A stretch of DNA of 23,955 bases from Setaria digitata (GCA_003640385.1 RCAB01000725.1:1-23955), one strand, 5' to 3'. Shown: positions 1 to 10,330, numbered from the stretch's first letter. Numbers and translations are program-made. Notes: generated by a model from the sequence alone, not told the origin.

Positions 1-3
1 AAA

Positions 4-34
<31 letters not shown>

Positions 35-1895
35 AGGTAGAAATAGAAGTCAGTTAAGTTCTTCTTAGGTTAAAATACCAAAATGATCGATGGTTCAGCA
101 ATTTTGCTTTGGCAAAGACCGAAACTGAACCAAAAGAGTTGATGAAATGCAACGGTAAAAAAAAAAAAAAAAAAAAAGGAAAAAAAGGAAAAAAAAAAAC
201 GAGAGAGAAAAAGGCAAGGCAAATGCAAATGAAAGCGCAAATGAAATTTCTGATTTAAAAAAAAAAAAAAAAAAAAAGGTAAAATAAAAAAGGCAAAAAG
301 AGGGTGGGGGAAAACAGAAACAGAAGGAAGGCTAATTGGCTAATTAAAGAATACCAATAGACCATTTCCGTTTGTAACCTGTGCTAACTGTAACTCCATG
401 TTTTCTTTTTTTTTGCTTATTTTTAATCTCGAAAAATAAACAAATAAATAAATGGAAACTTTATTTGTTTTTTTTTTTGAATGATAATAGGAAAAAAGAA
501 ATTTGAAAAATTTCACTGATTTTGCTTATCAAATTAAGTGAATTTTATGAAATATGGAAAAAAAAAAGAAAAAACATTAAGTAAAAGGAAGTTCGTTGCA
601 GAACAAGTTTGAGTTTGAGTTTTTTTTTTTTTTTTATTCTTTTCCTTTTTTTTTTTTCGACCAGCTTCACTTAAGTATTATTGTATTTTATCAATTATAT
701 TAGCTTTAGTTTCAGTAAATTTTGTTAAAAAATTCGGAAAAAAAAGGATACGAAGAAAGGCAAAAAAAAAAAAAAAAGAAAAAAGGAAGAAAGAGTAATA
801 TCAAGCAATAAAAATGAATGAATTATTCGACAAAATTAAAAGAAAATTATCTGACAAAACTTATAATTAAAAAAAAAAAAAAAAGAAATACGAAAGAAAA
901 AAAAATGGTAAAAATTGGATAGCTGCCAGGAAAAAAAAAAAAATAATTATCAAGTTTTGATGCAATGAATGTGCTGCAATTAAATACAGCATAATTAATC
1001 AAATGTAGTATTTAAGTAATAAAATTGATGCAATTGTGTATATGTATGAAGGAAGGGCTGAAAATAACTTTTTTAAAAAATCAAATTAACATTTTTATTT
1101 TCTTTATTTTAGATCATTTAATAATGAATGATGAGAATGGGAGAAGGAGTTCAGATTTAGAAGAAATAAATTGAATTGCATTAACTTTCTTGAAGTAATT
1201 TTTAAGGAAAAAAAAAAAAAGAAATAGAAATAGAAATAAAAATAAATTTCAGTGTCAAATTAATCAATGTATACAAAATTTAAACGCAATTTTTTCTTTT
1301 TTCTTTTTTTGTTTTCTTTTCTTCAAACATTGCACCATAATACAGTAGTAATGAAAAAGCAAAAATAAAAAGAAAATAAAACTTTTGCATTTCTTCATCA
1401 TCAATATGTCTAAATTAGCAGAAAAGATTAATTAATAAAATGGAAAAGTGGAAGGAAATCGAGGAAGGACAAACTTTTTATCTCAGGACGATTATTATTA
1501 TTATTATTGACGAGAAAAAATAAATAAATATCTTTTCTCCAGAGCTTATTTAAAATATTTATTTCGCTCTCAAAACGAAACATTTTTACATTCTCGTTGA
1601 AGAAAAAAGATTTTTAAAAATTCTTTGAATAATTTAATATAAAATTCATTGAACTGTTAATTATTAAAAGATAATAAGCAAATGAAACTTTTAACATTCT
1701 AAATTCTTTCTAAGTTATTAAATTTGTTTCTTTATTTAAAAAAAAAAAAAAAAAAAAANAAAATGGATAAGAGAAATTTGCTAATTTTATTAATAATCAA
1801 TTGGAAATTAATTAAGCTGTCAAATGCTTAACCTAATTAATAGCAGACATTTTTATCTATGCAATAAATCATTTTCTTTCTTCCTCATTTTCTTT

Positions 1896-1929
<34 letters not shown>

Positions 1930-2559
1930 GAAATGACAGCAAAATCATTTCGAAGTATTTCACTTCGTTTTTTTTTTTTTTGTTTTTTTTTTTTTTTTTT
2001 TTTTNGTATGTACGAGGAACGGAGGCGAACATATAGTAAAGATGGCCTAATAGAGTGTGAAATTTGTGACAATTGTAGTGAAATTTGATGTGTAATGAGC
2101 TATTTTAAAAAATTTTTTAAGAGAAAAAAGAACAAAAAAAGAAAAAAAAAAAAAAAAAAGGAAGAAGAAAGAAAGAGCTGAAAGCTGAAAAGTGAAAAGA
2201 CAAAATTATTATTTTAGCTAATAAATAGTAAATTTTCGTCCTACATATATGCATTTGTTTAATTTGAACAGAAGAAAGAAAATTAAAAATAATAATAATA
2301 AAAATGAAGATTTAAAAAAAGAAAAAAAAAATGGAAATGGAAAGAAAAAATGAGGGAAATAATAATTCGCATAAAAAGGATAAATGAAAAAATGAATGAA
2401 ATAAATTGGAAAAGATGATTGAATTAATATTTATTAGATACTAATATAAATAATATTAAATGGATATTGTTGATAATTTTTTTTTGTTTCTTAACATACA
2501 TTTGAATTTGTTTAATTAGGATCAATTGATAACTTTTCTTTTCTTTTTTTTTATTACAA
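1..2559. other. A/T-rich gene desert with long homopolymers
   Basis: I see no gene here. The stretch is made of long A and T runs, for example A27 at 5-31, A21 at 157-177 and T29 at 1898-1926, separated by A+T-rich unique sequence. Two ambiguous bases (N) lie inside homopolymers at 1759 and 2005, consistent with sequencing or assembly uncertainty there. A short hairpin at 91-132 is the only notable fold. The one long open frame on the minus strand (1869-2072) reads mostly poly-Lys from T runs and is an artefact. Confidence 0.8.
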
Positions 2560-2830
2560 ACGAATCAACTGGCGTATAAATTAAAGATTGATGTAATGTT
2601 AACTGATCCGGTTCAACCGGTTCACATTTCCCAATTACCAATACTACCGCATTCCGATTGTCAGAATCATTTACATTTAATTTTCCCTATCAACAACCAT
2701 TGCCGAATTTAACACTCGGTAATATTTTATCAGTTTATCTCACAGACAGATTAGAAACACATGCCGATTGATTTAATAAATCATACCTAAGAAAATAGCA
2801 CCGGTTACTCCTTTTTCCTAATAGGAAATT
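2560..2830. promoter_or_regulatory. Complex island with Grainyhead-like AACCGGTT motifs
   Basis: This stretch is free of long homopolymers and richer in C and G than its surroundings. It contains AACCGGTT (2615-2622), overlapped on its 5' side by CCGGTT (2608-2613) so that 2608-2620 is a 13-bp near-palindrome, and a third copy ACCGGTT at 2800-2806. AACCGGTT is the known consensus of Grainyhead/CP2-family factors (grh-1 in nematodes). A 15-bp inverted repeat lies at 2769-2783. No open frame of note crosses it. That it is an enhancer is inference from motif clustering and composition only. Confidence 0.25.
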
Positions 2831-3579
2831 AACAGAACTTATGATAAAACAATCAATGATAATTGGACAGTTTTTGTTTAATTAATAATTCTCAGCGAAA
2901 TATAAATTTTAAAATTGGTTAATTGAAATCAATGAATAATGAAGATAATTGCTATATGATTAATATTATTTTAGGCTCATGAAAAGATAACGATTCCATC
3001 ATTGCAAAATGGAATTTTGTTTTTCATCTTTTTTTTTTTTCTAACAATTTTATTTCCAAAAAAAAAAAGAAACACTTCATTGTTAATGAGATAAAACCAA
3101 TTATTAATAAAAAGTTTTCAATGTAATTTGCAAAAATATTTGCAGAAAAAAAAAAAAGGAAAGAGTGAAGGAAATTTTTTTTAATAAATTGGTAACAATT
3201 TAATAATATAAATAATTTGAATAATATAATTAGTAGTGATAATTAAAAGAATTATACCAAGATTTAACATCTTAGTATTTGCATTCAATTATCAAAAATT
3301 AATTGATTATAGGAAATGAATAAATGATACTTTTCGTTGTCATCGTTCTTTCTCTTTCTTAATTTTCTTTAGTTTAATTGAACACAAAAAAAAAAAAGAA
3401 AAGAACAAAAAAAGGAAATTTTCTATTTAACAATAAATTAAGCCTCTTAAAGAAAGATGGAAGTCATCAATAATTTAAGGTTGTTGATGTTTTGTTGGTG
3501 AAAAAAGAAAAAAAAAAAAAAAAAAATGTTAAGCTAATTGTTAGAGCTTTAATCACTTCCTAAGAAGAAAGTTTTTGTT
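2831..3579. other. A/T-rich noncoding stretch
   Basis: No gene or structured element seen. It holds A+T-rich sequence with A or T runs near 3030, 3058, 3147, 3386 and 3510. Confidence 0.7.
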
Positions 3580-3580
3580 T

Positions 3581-3657
3581 TTTCTTCTTCTTCTTCTTCT
3601 TCTTCTTCTCTCTCTCTCTCTTTTCGATTTTAGCTACAAACAAAAGAGAGAGAGAGA
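3581..3657. repeat. (TTC)n-(TC)n tract with 16-bp inverted (GA)n partner
   Basis: A TTC run (from 3581) passes into a TC run. The 16 bases at 3609-3624 (six TC units then TTTT) are the exact reverse complement of 3642-3657 (AAAA then GA units), with a 17-base spacer at 3625-3641. The result is a perfect 16-bp stem that could form a cruciform, or a hairpin if transcribed. The pyrimidine/purine strand bias could also allow triplex DNA. No coding sense. Confidence 0.85.
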
Positions 3658-3825
3658 ATGAGGAAAGGAAGAAAATGGAGAAAAGACATCAATTTCTTTT
3701 ATTTGTCTACAGGCTACTCAAAAATTTTCGCTAAAATTTCATTTTTTGCTAAAACAAAACAAAAGTAAAGCAAAAAATAAACTGTGTCAATAGAACAAAA
3801 AAGAAAGAGATGGACAGATGGAATG

Positions 3826-4010
3826 AGTGATTGGATGAATGAATGAATGAGTGAATAAATGACTGTTTGATTGAGTGAATGGATGAGTGAAGGAATGAAT
3901 GAAGAAATGAATAAGTAATTGTTTGATTGAATGAATAAATGACTAATTAAAGGAATGAATGACTACCTGATCAAAAGAATGATTATTTGATTGGATGGAT
4001 GGATGACTGG
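3826..4010. repeat. Decayed TGAA/TGGA tetranucleotide repeat
   Basis: The stretch is dominated by GAAT, GGAT, GAGT and AAAT four-base units. A longer motif, TGTTTGATTG or TATTTGATTG, recurs at 3864, 3920 and 3984. The spacings of 56 and 64 are both multiples of four, so the tetranucleotide phase has been kept. This is an old microsatellite; no protein is implied. Confidence 0.75.
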
Positions 4011-4229
4011 AAAGACTGAGTCTCACTGAATGAATAATTAGTTAGTTATAGTGTTTCGCTGATTCAAACTGTATGCGGTAAATTGTGAGCAAAAATTTCA
4101 TTGAGCTTTAAAGAATGAAATCAAAAGTGACATAGAGAGTGGCAACTAAAAGTAATAGCAAAGCGGGAAGAAAAAGAAATGGATGGCAGCAAATGGTTCC
4201 ATAAGTCGGATAATTTCCTTGAAGAAGAG

Positions 4230-4375
4230 AAAGAATGGAGATGAAGATGAAGATGAAGATGAAGAAGAAGAAGGAGGTCGGGAGAAGAAAGAGGTCGGGA
4301 GGTTCGATTCGATCATCGCCATCGCCATCGTCCTCGACTCCAATCATCTCGACTCGGCTCGGCCCAACTCTTTGG
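4230..4375. repeat. GC-richer decayed triplet repeat island
   Basis: ATGAAG-type units pass into GAAGAAG, then a duplicated 11-mer GAGGTCGGGAG at 4274-4284 and 4291-4301, then (CATCGC)-type units and CGACTC repeats. Overlapping open frames on both strands read runs of Glu/Asp/Lys or Ser. They result from the triplet repeats having no stops, so I do not call a gene. Confidence 0.6.
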
Positions 4376-4724
4376 CAACACTTTCATAGCTTATCGCCGA
4401 AAAACAAAAAAATTTTTGCATTATATTTAGAACAGTTGCGGGATAGCATAGCATTTTTAGTGAGTAATTAATGATATGAAAAGTATATGTCATCGTGTGG
4501 CGGTATTATATTATGTATTAATGCGCTAAAAGGCAGTTGTTGGGTAAAAAGATGAAGAGCGAAATGAATGAATGAAAAGAAAGGAAACTTTAAAAGATAG
4601 TCATTGATTGATTGATTGATTAATTCATTAACTGTAACTACTACCGTTTTAAAATATATAGCCAAACAAAAAAACGAAAAAAAAAAAAAAAGAGAGAGAG
4701 AGAAAGGATTGATCTATTAAGATT

Positions 4725-4812
4725 ATTTATGCCACAATTACTAAATATTTAATATCATTTATGCTACAATGACTAAATAATATTTATGCTACATTGACTA
4801 AATACTCAATAT
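4725..4812. repeat. Short tandem repeat, three ~25-32 bp units
   Basis: Three imperfect copies of ATTTATGCYACAWTKACTAAAT start at 4725, 4757 and 4782 (spacings 32 and 25), each followed by a short A+T linker. Just upstream, at about 4602-4621, is a run of ATTG units, and a GA run lies at 4691-4702. Noncoding. Confidence 0.75.
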
Positions 4813-5089
4813 ATTCATTATTACGTTTAGCATTTTCGTTCTAATTATTGATAGAAATGAAAGGAACCTATTACAAAAGCTAGTCACTACCACTGTGGAA
4901 TCGAAATTAACTACTTGGATGGATCGGTCTAAGCCAAATGACCAACCTAGTCAGCTGTCGACATTCAACGTTGGCTATCATCCATCCTGTTCATCCAATT
5001 CATCTATCCTAATTTCTTTCCTTTTCCTCTTCTTGCGTCCCTCGTATTTAAATGAATGAAACAAATAAATCCATATTGAGCAATGATAT
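4813..5089. other. Noncoding stretch of moderate complexity
   Basis: No gene recognised. The part from about 4860 to 5045 is richer in C and G than average, with partially repeated GGATGGATC and ATCCATCC motifs that face each other, but no open frame or RNA fold convinced me. Confidence 0.5.
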
Positions 5090-5330
5090 CTTTATCATTA
5101 TTATCATCCTATCAGCAGCATCACCATCCTCATCATCAATATTGTAAGCACCACTATCAACACCATCGTATATCGTTATCATCACCATTTTAACCACCAT
5201 CAACGAAGCAACATCATATCATTTTCCTATCATCGTCACTATCACATCCATTACCATCATCAGTGATAGCTATCATCAACAGCAGCATCATTATCACCAT
5301 TCATCCCAATAACAGAAGAACACCACTAAT
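5090..5330. repeat. Decayed (CAT/ATC)n trinucleotide repeat
   Basis: CAT, CAC, ATC and CAG triplets dominate about 240 bases, interrupted by substitutions. This is an aged trinucleotide microsatellite with no maintained reading frame. Confidence 0.75.
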
Positions 5331-5924
5331 ACAATTTAACAGTATTTTCTTCTTTTTTTTTTTTTTCAATTCTCCAAAATCAGTAAATAAAAAGAAAAAA
5401 ATAGATCATGTAGAGAACGGTAGCAATTTGAAATTAACATGACCGTAGTCCTATGACTCTTTCTGTTCACAACTACCATATCGATCAAATTTCATGTGTT
5501 TAACTAAATTTATGCTGGAAGATTTTATTGAGTAGAAAAATACTGTAGATGACTGACAAGCAAAAAATGATATCTAAAAGAGAAGTTAACAAAGAGACAA
5601 AAGAAAGATTGAGTTTCAAATAACAGTAATTAATTAGCTATCGCATGACAGTTATGCAATGGTAAACTGAAAAAAATAGACGGCTAAAACTGAAAGTGAA
5701 AATTTTTGCACTTAATTGGAAAATTGCATTTAAATTGCTTTCAAACAGCTGAAGTAAATTAATAATTTCGACAAAATTATATGTATTGGTTCCTTGCACC
5801 ATTTATAAAGGATAATTAATTTAAATAAAATGATGAAAAAGAAAAACGTTTGTAATAACACTTTTAACAAATATTTCAGTTCAGATAAGTAATATTCTTA
5901 TCTGTCATCTAATTACAAAATAAT
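5331..5924. other. A/T-rich noncoding stretch
   Basis: Nothing recognisable beyond a T run near 5352 and ordinary A+T-rich sequence. Confidence 0.65.
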
Positions 5925-6215
5925 AATTATTATTGTCATTGTTATCACTAATAACATTATCATTATTACTATTATTTATTATTATCATTATTACTATTTC
6001 TTTTAGTATTATTATTGTTATTATTATGATCATTATCATTATCACTTATTATTATTATTGTTATTATCAGTATTATTATTATTGTTATTAATTTTATTAT
6101 TATTATTATCATCATTATTATTATCATCATTATTATTATTATCATTATTATTATTATTACTATTATTATTATTATCATTAATTATTACTATTATTATCAT
6201 TAATTATTACCAATT
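5925..6215. repeat. (ATT/ATC)n trinucleotide repeat
   Basis: Nearly 290 bases of ATT units with ATC, GTT and ACT variants. Overlapping frames on both strands read poly-Ile/Met or poly-Leu; these are by-products of the repeat and not proteins. Confidence 0.9.
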
Positions 6216-7686
6216 ATTTGTTAATTATCAAGCGGGAAAGATGTTTAATAATAATTTCAATAAATTTTTACTTTTTGGTAACGTATTTATGCATTTTGTT
6301 TCATTTGTGGAGTAATAAAGAGGAATAATTGGATTTGAAAAGAAAAAAAAGATAAGATAAAATAAAATAAAATGTTTAAATTTTATGTTAAAATATTCCA
6401 AGGACAAATTTACTAGCAGTCAAGCATTTCGAATGATAAATTATTGCATTTCACTCAAGTAGTTTAACCTTGACTCATCACGAGGCACTTAATTAGTACA
6501 ACCCATCAGTAAAGTAAAACAAAATAGATTAGATTAGATCGATGGATGAATGGATTCGATTGGACTGGATTGGATTGAATGGTCGAACGGATGGATGAAC
6601 GGATGATTGGATGGATGAATGAATATTCGACAAACAACTCAATTAACTCTCATATCTTCATTTTTATCAACTATTCGTCGATCATTCTGACTGGCGAAAG
6701 GTCAGTTGAAGCAATTTGGTGAGGGCAAAAAAGTTCAATGCAATATCATTTTTGCCAAATTGATTAGGCGAAATTTTGTTATCAATTAATTTTATCTTAT
6801 ACAAGTTGAATTGTAAATGATAAATTATAAAAATGTTTTATTTCTTTTGAGTCATTTCCTTTTTTTTTTTTTGTCTTCTTGATTGTAAATGAAAAGTTAA
6901 AAATTTATTACTCATAAACTGCTGAATTCATTAATTACGCTTCAATCAAAAACCATTTTTTTTTTTTAATATATAAATTAGGATATAGGATGATGAGATA
7001 ATTAATTTATTTGACATGATAAGATTATTCATTCTCAATCAAATCTTGTTATGTTAAATAAAAATTAATTTCTTAAATGTTAAACATTTAGTTAGTACTT
7101 TTTTTTTTTTTTTTTCTATTTATCAGTATAATATATGTGTAAATTACTTTTTTCGAATTGGATTCACATGTTAATTGGCCGAAATGGAAATATAAATTGT
7201 AAAGTGTATTATTAATGACATAACATTTTTCTTAGATTTATGAGAAGCTGCTAATGTTCGCTAATTATTTCCCCAAATTTGTTAAATAATTCATGCCCTT
7301 TGATAATCATTTAAAGAATACTGTTGGAGAAAATCGTTTTTTTTTTTTTTTTTAAATATATCTTAAATAGTAGTATTAATTGTTGTTTTAATTATAAGAA
7401 TAAATTTAGAGCGCTAACAGTTTGCATCGTTAATTACTCGTTTTATTTGTTTTTGAATACTTTTGAAATGAAATGTCTCGTTTTGCTAATTATTATTCCA
7501 ATTAGTTGAATTTATTTCAAGTTAACATTTTGCTGAAGTAATCATTAAATGAAAAGAAATGAATGCCTGTGCGCGAAAATTATATGAATTTTTCCACTAT
7601 AAATATGATGAAATTGTTTTTGGAAAAAGATGATAAGTAAAAATTCTTTTTCTTTCACCCTCTCTCTCCTTCTTTCTCTCCCCTTC

Positions 7687-7689
<3 letters not shown>
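6216..7689. other. A/T-rich noncoding stretch with one tetranucleotide patch
   Basis: No gene seen. From about 6532 to 6630 there is a decayed GGAT/GAAT patch like that at 3826-4010. T runs occur near 6860, 6958, 7101 and 7338. The open frame starting at 7324 reads Phe runs and A+T-driven residues and I do not accept it. Confidence 0.65.

Positions 7690-7725
<36 letters not shown>
7690..7725 (+). repeat. (CT)18 dinucleotide microsatellite
   Basis: Eighteen uninterrupted CT units, preceded by a looser CT/CCT-rich run from about 7657. Likely length-polymorphic. It lies just 5' of the 104-bp tandem array. Confidence 0.95.
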
Positions 7726-7729
<4 letters not shown>

Positions 7730-7766
7730 AATTTTATGCAAAAATGCGAAAAATATGAAATCAATG

Positions 7767-8405
7767 CACACTTATGCGTCAGTTATTACTGCTATTACTA
7801 TTGCGGTTTATATCATTATAAATCGTATTAGACATCTATAATAATGATAATGATAATAATGATAATGGTAATGTAGCTCACTGACTGACTGTCATTATTG
7901 CAATTACTGTTAATACGCATGAACCCTATCGAAAAATAATGATAATGGTAATGATAATGATAATGATAATGACAACGTAGCTTAGTTCCTGGTTAGTTAT
8001 TGATATTACTATTGCTACTAATATAATTGATTCATGAAACCGACTCTACGAACAATGATTATGATAATGATAGCAGCAATAATGCAATTCATTTGCCTGA
8101 CTGTTTATTAACACTAGCGTTATTACTACTGATAATATTTATGAATCCGATCGTTTTAACAGCGTGATAATTGTACTGATAACGGTTACAGTTCGTTTCC
8201 TCGTTATTTATTGTCTTTACTATTATTAATACGATTCGTATATGATGATAAAGATGAAATGGTAATAATAGTGATAGCAGTAGTAACATAGTTCATTTGC
8301 TGATCAGTTATTATTTGTTATTACTAATACAACCAATATGATTTATGAATTATATCGTATTAATAATATTAACGATAATGATAAGAATTGATAACGATAG
8401 TAATA
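7767..8405. repeat. Diverged tandem array, six units of about 104 bp
   Basis: Six units begin at 7767, 7873, 7977, 8084, 8188 and 8288 (spacings 106, 104, 107, 104, 100). Each unit has the same order of blocks: a GTAGYTCA..TTGCCTGACTG-like head, a TTATTA..TATTACTATTRCTAATA block, an ATGAA.CC.ATCG-like block, then AATGATAAT-type units. Copies are strongly diverged, so the array is old, but block order and spacing are kept. A minus-strand open frame at 8089-8289 lies wholly inside the array and is a by-product. No protein or RNA function is evident. Confidence 0.7.
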
Positions 8406-9535
8406 ATGTATGAAAGATGATAGTAATGCTGATAATCGTTTTGCTGAATTCGGGAAACGGTTCCCAGTTGTGCCGACCAAACCTATCATTCTATAACAAA
8501 AATTTTGCTCGGAGAATAAATAGTCACAAAATAAAAAAATAAAAAAATAAAAAAAGAAAAAAAAAATTGCTATATGCTTATTGTATGCTATACCTAATGC
8601 ACAATCATCAATGAAGCAATGAAACCAACCAAAATTGTAATATTTGCGTGAAATTTAGCAATTATTTTTTTTAAAATACGAAAAAAAAGGATTAAATTTT
8701 ATTTAACTTTTAGTCGACATTACTAAAAGATTAGAAAAGAGAAGTAAGCGATAGAAACGATTATTGCTTCATCTTATCAAAAATTTTTCTCAGCAATAAA
8801 TCCTTTGTGGCTATCAAATTTTAATCATACAATTTCTATTAACTATTAAATTCCAATTACTAAAATTATAAACATTAGCTTCTTTCATTAAATATAGCTG
8901 ACAAATTGAGGGGGGAAAAAAAAAAAGAGTACAAAATTATTTCATCTTATTAGTCATTTTATTTTTGCAGTAAATTTTCAATTGCCAAACTTTAATACAA
9001 ATTACACATTTTTTAATAATAAAGTTTCATTTTGATTTTGAAATTTATTTCCATTGCATATTGTTAAGAAACAAAGAAGCAACGGTTAATCATTTTCATC
9101 GTAGCAATTTTTTATTTTTCTATTACTGAAAATTGTTTCCATTAACAAATTTTACTCTTAATTTACACCTTCATTTTCTTTTTCTTTGTGAACGGGAAAA
9201 AAAGTATCATTCCGTAAGTTCTCGACCAGAAATGACAGAATTCATGACCTATTTTCTCTCAAGCATCTTTTAACGGATCTGTTGCTTAATTTTAGAGGAA
9301 TTCATTTCATATCATATAGAAAAAATGAAAATAAGAAAGGCATGAAAAAATTATTGATGTTAAAATTAATTATTTCTTCGTTAATAAATTTTGAAAAAAA
9401 AAAAAATATATATAAAAAAAATATTTTATTTTATAATAAATTCTCACTCGCTTTTTTCACTTCCAATTTCTTCTTTTTTTCATTTTAGGTCTTTGAATTA
9501 CTAAACTTCTGCTTTGTTTCCCTAATTTATATCAG
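8406..9535. other. A/T-rich noncoding stretch
   Basis: No gene recognised. It contains a short GGGAA-ACGG-TTCCC inverted repeat at 8452-8465 and an A7T-type period-8 run at about 8530-8560. The open frame starting at 9282 is rich in Lys, Phe and Asn from A/T runs and I judge it spurious. Confidence 0.6.
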
Positions 9536-9714
9536 TTAGCAGGGCGCAGGAAGAGGAAAATGTGAATGTGAGAGAAATTTTTGAGCCTGATAATCTAACA
9601 ATTGTATCATCCATTCATTCTGATACAGTTTTGATAAAGGATAAAGAACGCAATAGGATTATTTTTATAAATGAGTACTATTTGTAAAATGTTCATTTAC
9701 CAATGGTTAATAAA
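9536..9714 (+). other. Possible terminal exon or decayed coding island
   Basis: After a possible acceptor ATATCAG (AG at 9534-9535), one frame is open for 49 codons (9538-9684) and ends in TAA at 9685-9687. A polyadenylation-type AATAAA follows at 9709-9714. The predicted residues are mixed and not low complexity: an acidic start (QEEEN) and a later stretch with IVSSIHSDT and INEYYL. I do not recognise the protein, there is no ATG in the frame, and I found no matching upstream exon. A frame this long can occur by chance in a slightly GC-richer island. It could be a real last exon, an exon remnant or chance. Confidence 0.2.
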
Positions 9715-10135
9715 GTGACCTTCAAGAAATCAGTCTCGCCATGTTATCAGTGATGGCCATCAGTGAATCGCATTCAGATACCTTTGATTGCGGCATCTGA
9801 GGGAGTAGTATATATGAACCATTCCGACACTGACATCGTTAAACGTGGACGATACTGCTGTGTTTGTACCCTAATTAAGATTGGAAATTTTTGTTGATCC
9901 CAAAAATGAAAAAAAAGAAATTAAATGATCATCTATCAATAAATCACAAGACGGACAGCTTTTAAATTCCCTTACCACTCATTTTAACCGTTATTCATGA
10001 ATTTTCTCTAATCTTTCGTTTCTTTGCTTAAGTTAGAAGTTCATATTTGATGCTAGCATAGTGCTGGGAATAACAAAAAAAAAAAAGAAAAACAACAAAA
10101 AAATTATCGCAGTAATAGTTAGTTATGTGTTGTTA
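9715..10135. other. Complex island then A/T-rich stretch, no gene called
   Basis: From about 9715 to 9885 the sequence is unusually balanced in composition. It contains an ATCAGTGA direct repeat at 9746-9753 and 9759-9766 around TGGCC. Several frames on both strands stay open for 35-47 codons, but none has start, splice and stop signals together. The remainder is A+T-rich with A runs near 10076. Confidence 0.45.
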
Positions 10136-10330
10136 TTAACGACAATAATTGATTAATTATAATAATAAATAATTAATGATAATAGTAGTAGTAATAGTAA
10201 TAATAACAATAATAATAATAGTAGTGATAAAGATTATCAGAATGATTTATTTATTTATTTTTTTTTTTTCATTATTATCACTGTCATTATTTATTATTAT
10301 CATCATTACTCACAATAACTAATTATTATT
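10136..10330. repeat. (TAA)n and (TTA)n repeats facing each other
   Basis: TAA/TAG-type triplets at about 10140-10230 are followed by TTA/TCA-type triplets at about 10270-10330, forming an imperfect foldback. AGTGATAA at 10223-10230 is the exact complement of TTATCACT at 10275-10282. Noncoding. Confidence 0.65.

Noticed and set aside
1869..2072. Minus-strand 67-aa open frame
   Set aside because: It is mostly Lys read from T runs and crosses an N; no non-repetitive protein sequence.
4108..4471. Several overlapping open frames on both strands
   Set aside because: They coincide with GAA/GATGAA and CATCGC triplet repeats, which lack stops on both strands.
5972..6315. Poly-Ile/Met and poly-Leu frames that look like membrane proteins
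   Set aside because: They are direct readings of the ATT/ATC repeat.
8089..8289. Minus-strand 66-aa open frame
   Set aside because: It lies wholly within the 104-bp tandem array and shows no protein-like conservation between the units.
9282..9488. Plus-strand 68-aa frame next to the possible exon at 9536
   Set aside because: It is rich in Lys, Asn and Phe from A/T runs and does not splice convincingly to 9536.
9746..9801. Possible C/D snoRNA (GTGATGG and CTGA boxes)
   Set aside because: Box C does not match RTGATGA, the boxes are too close, and no terminal stem is visible.
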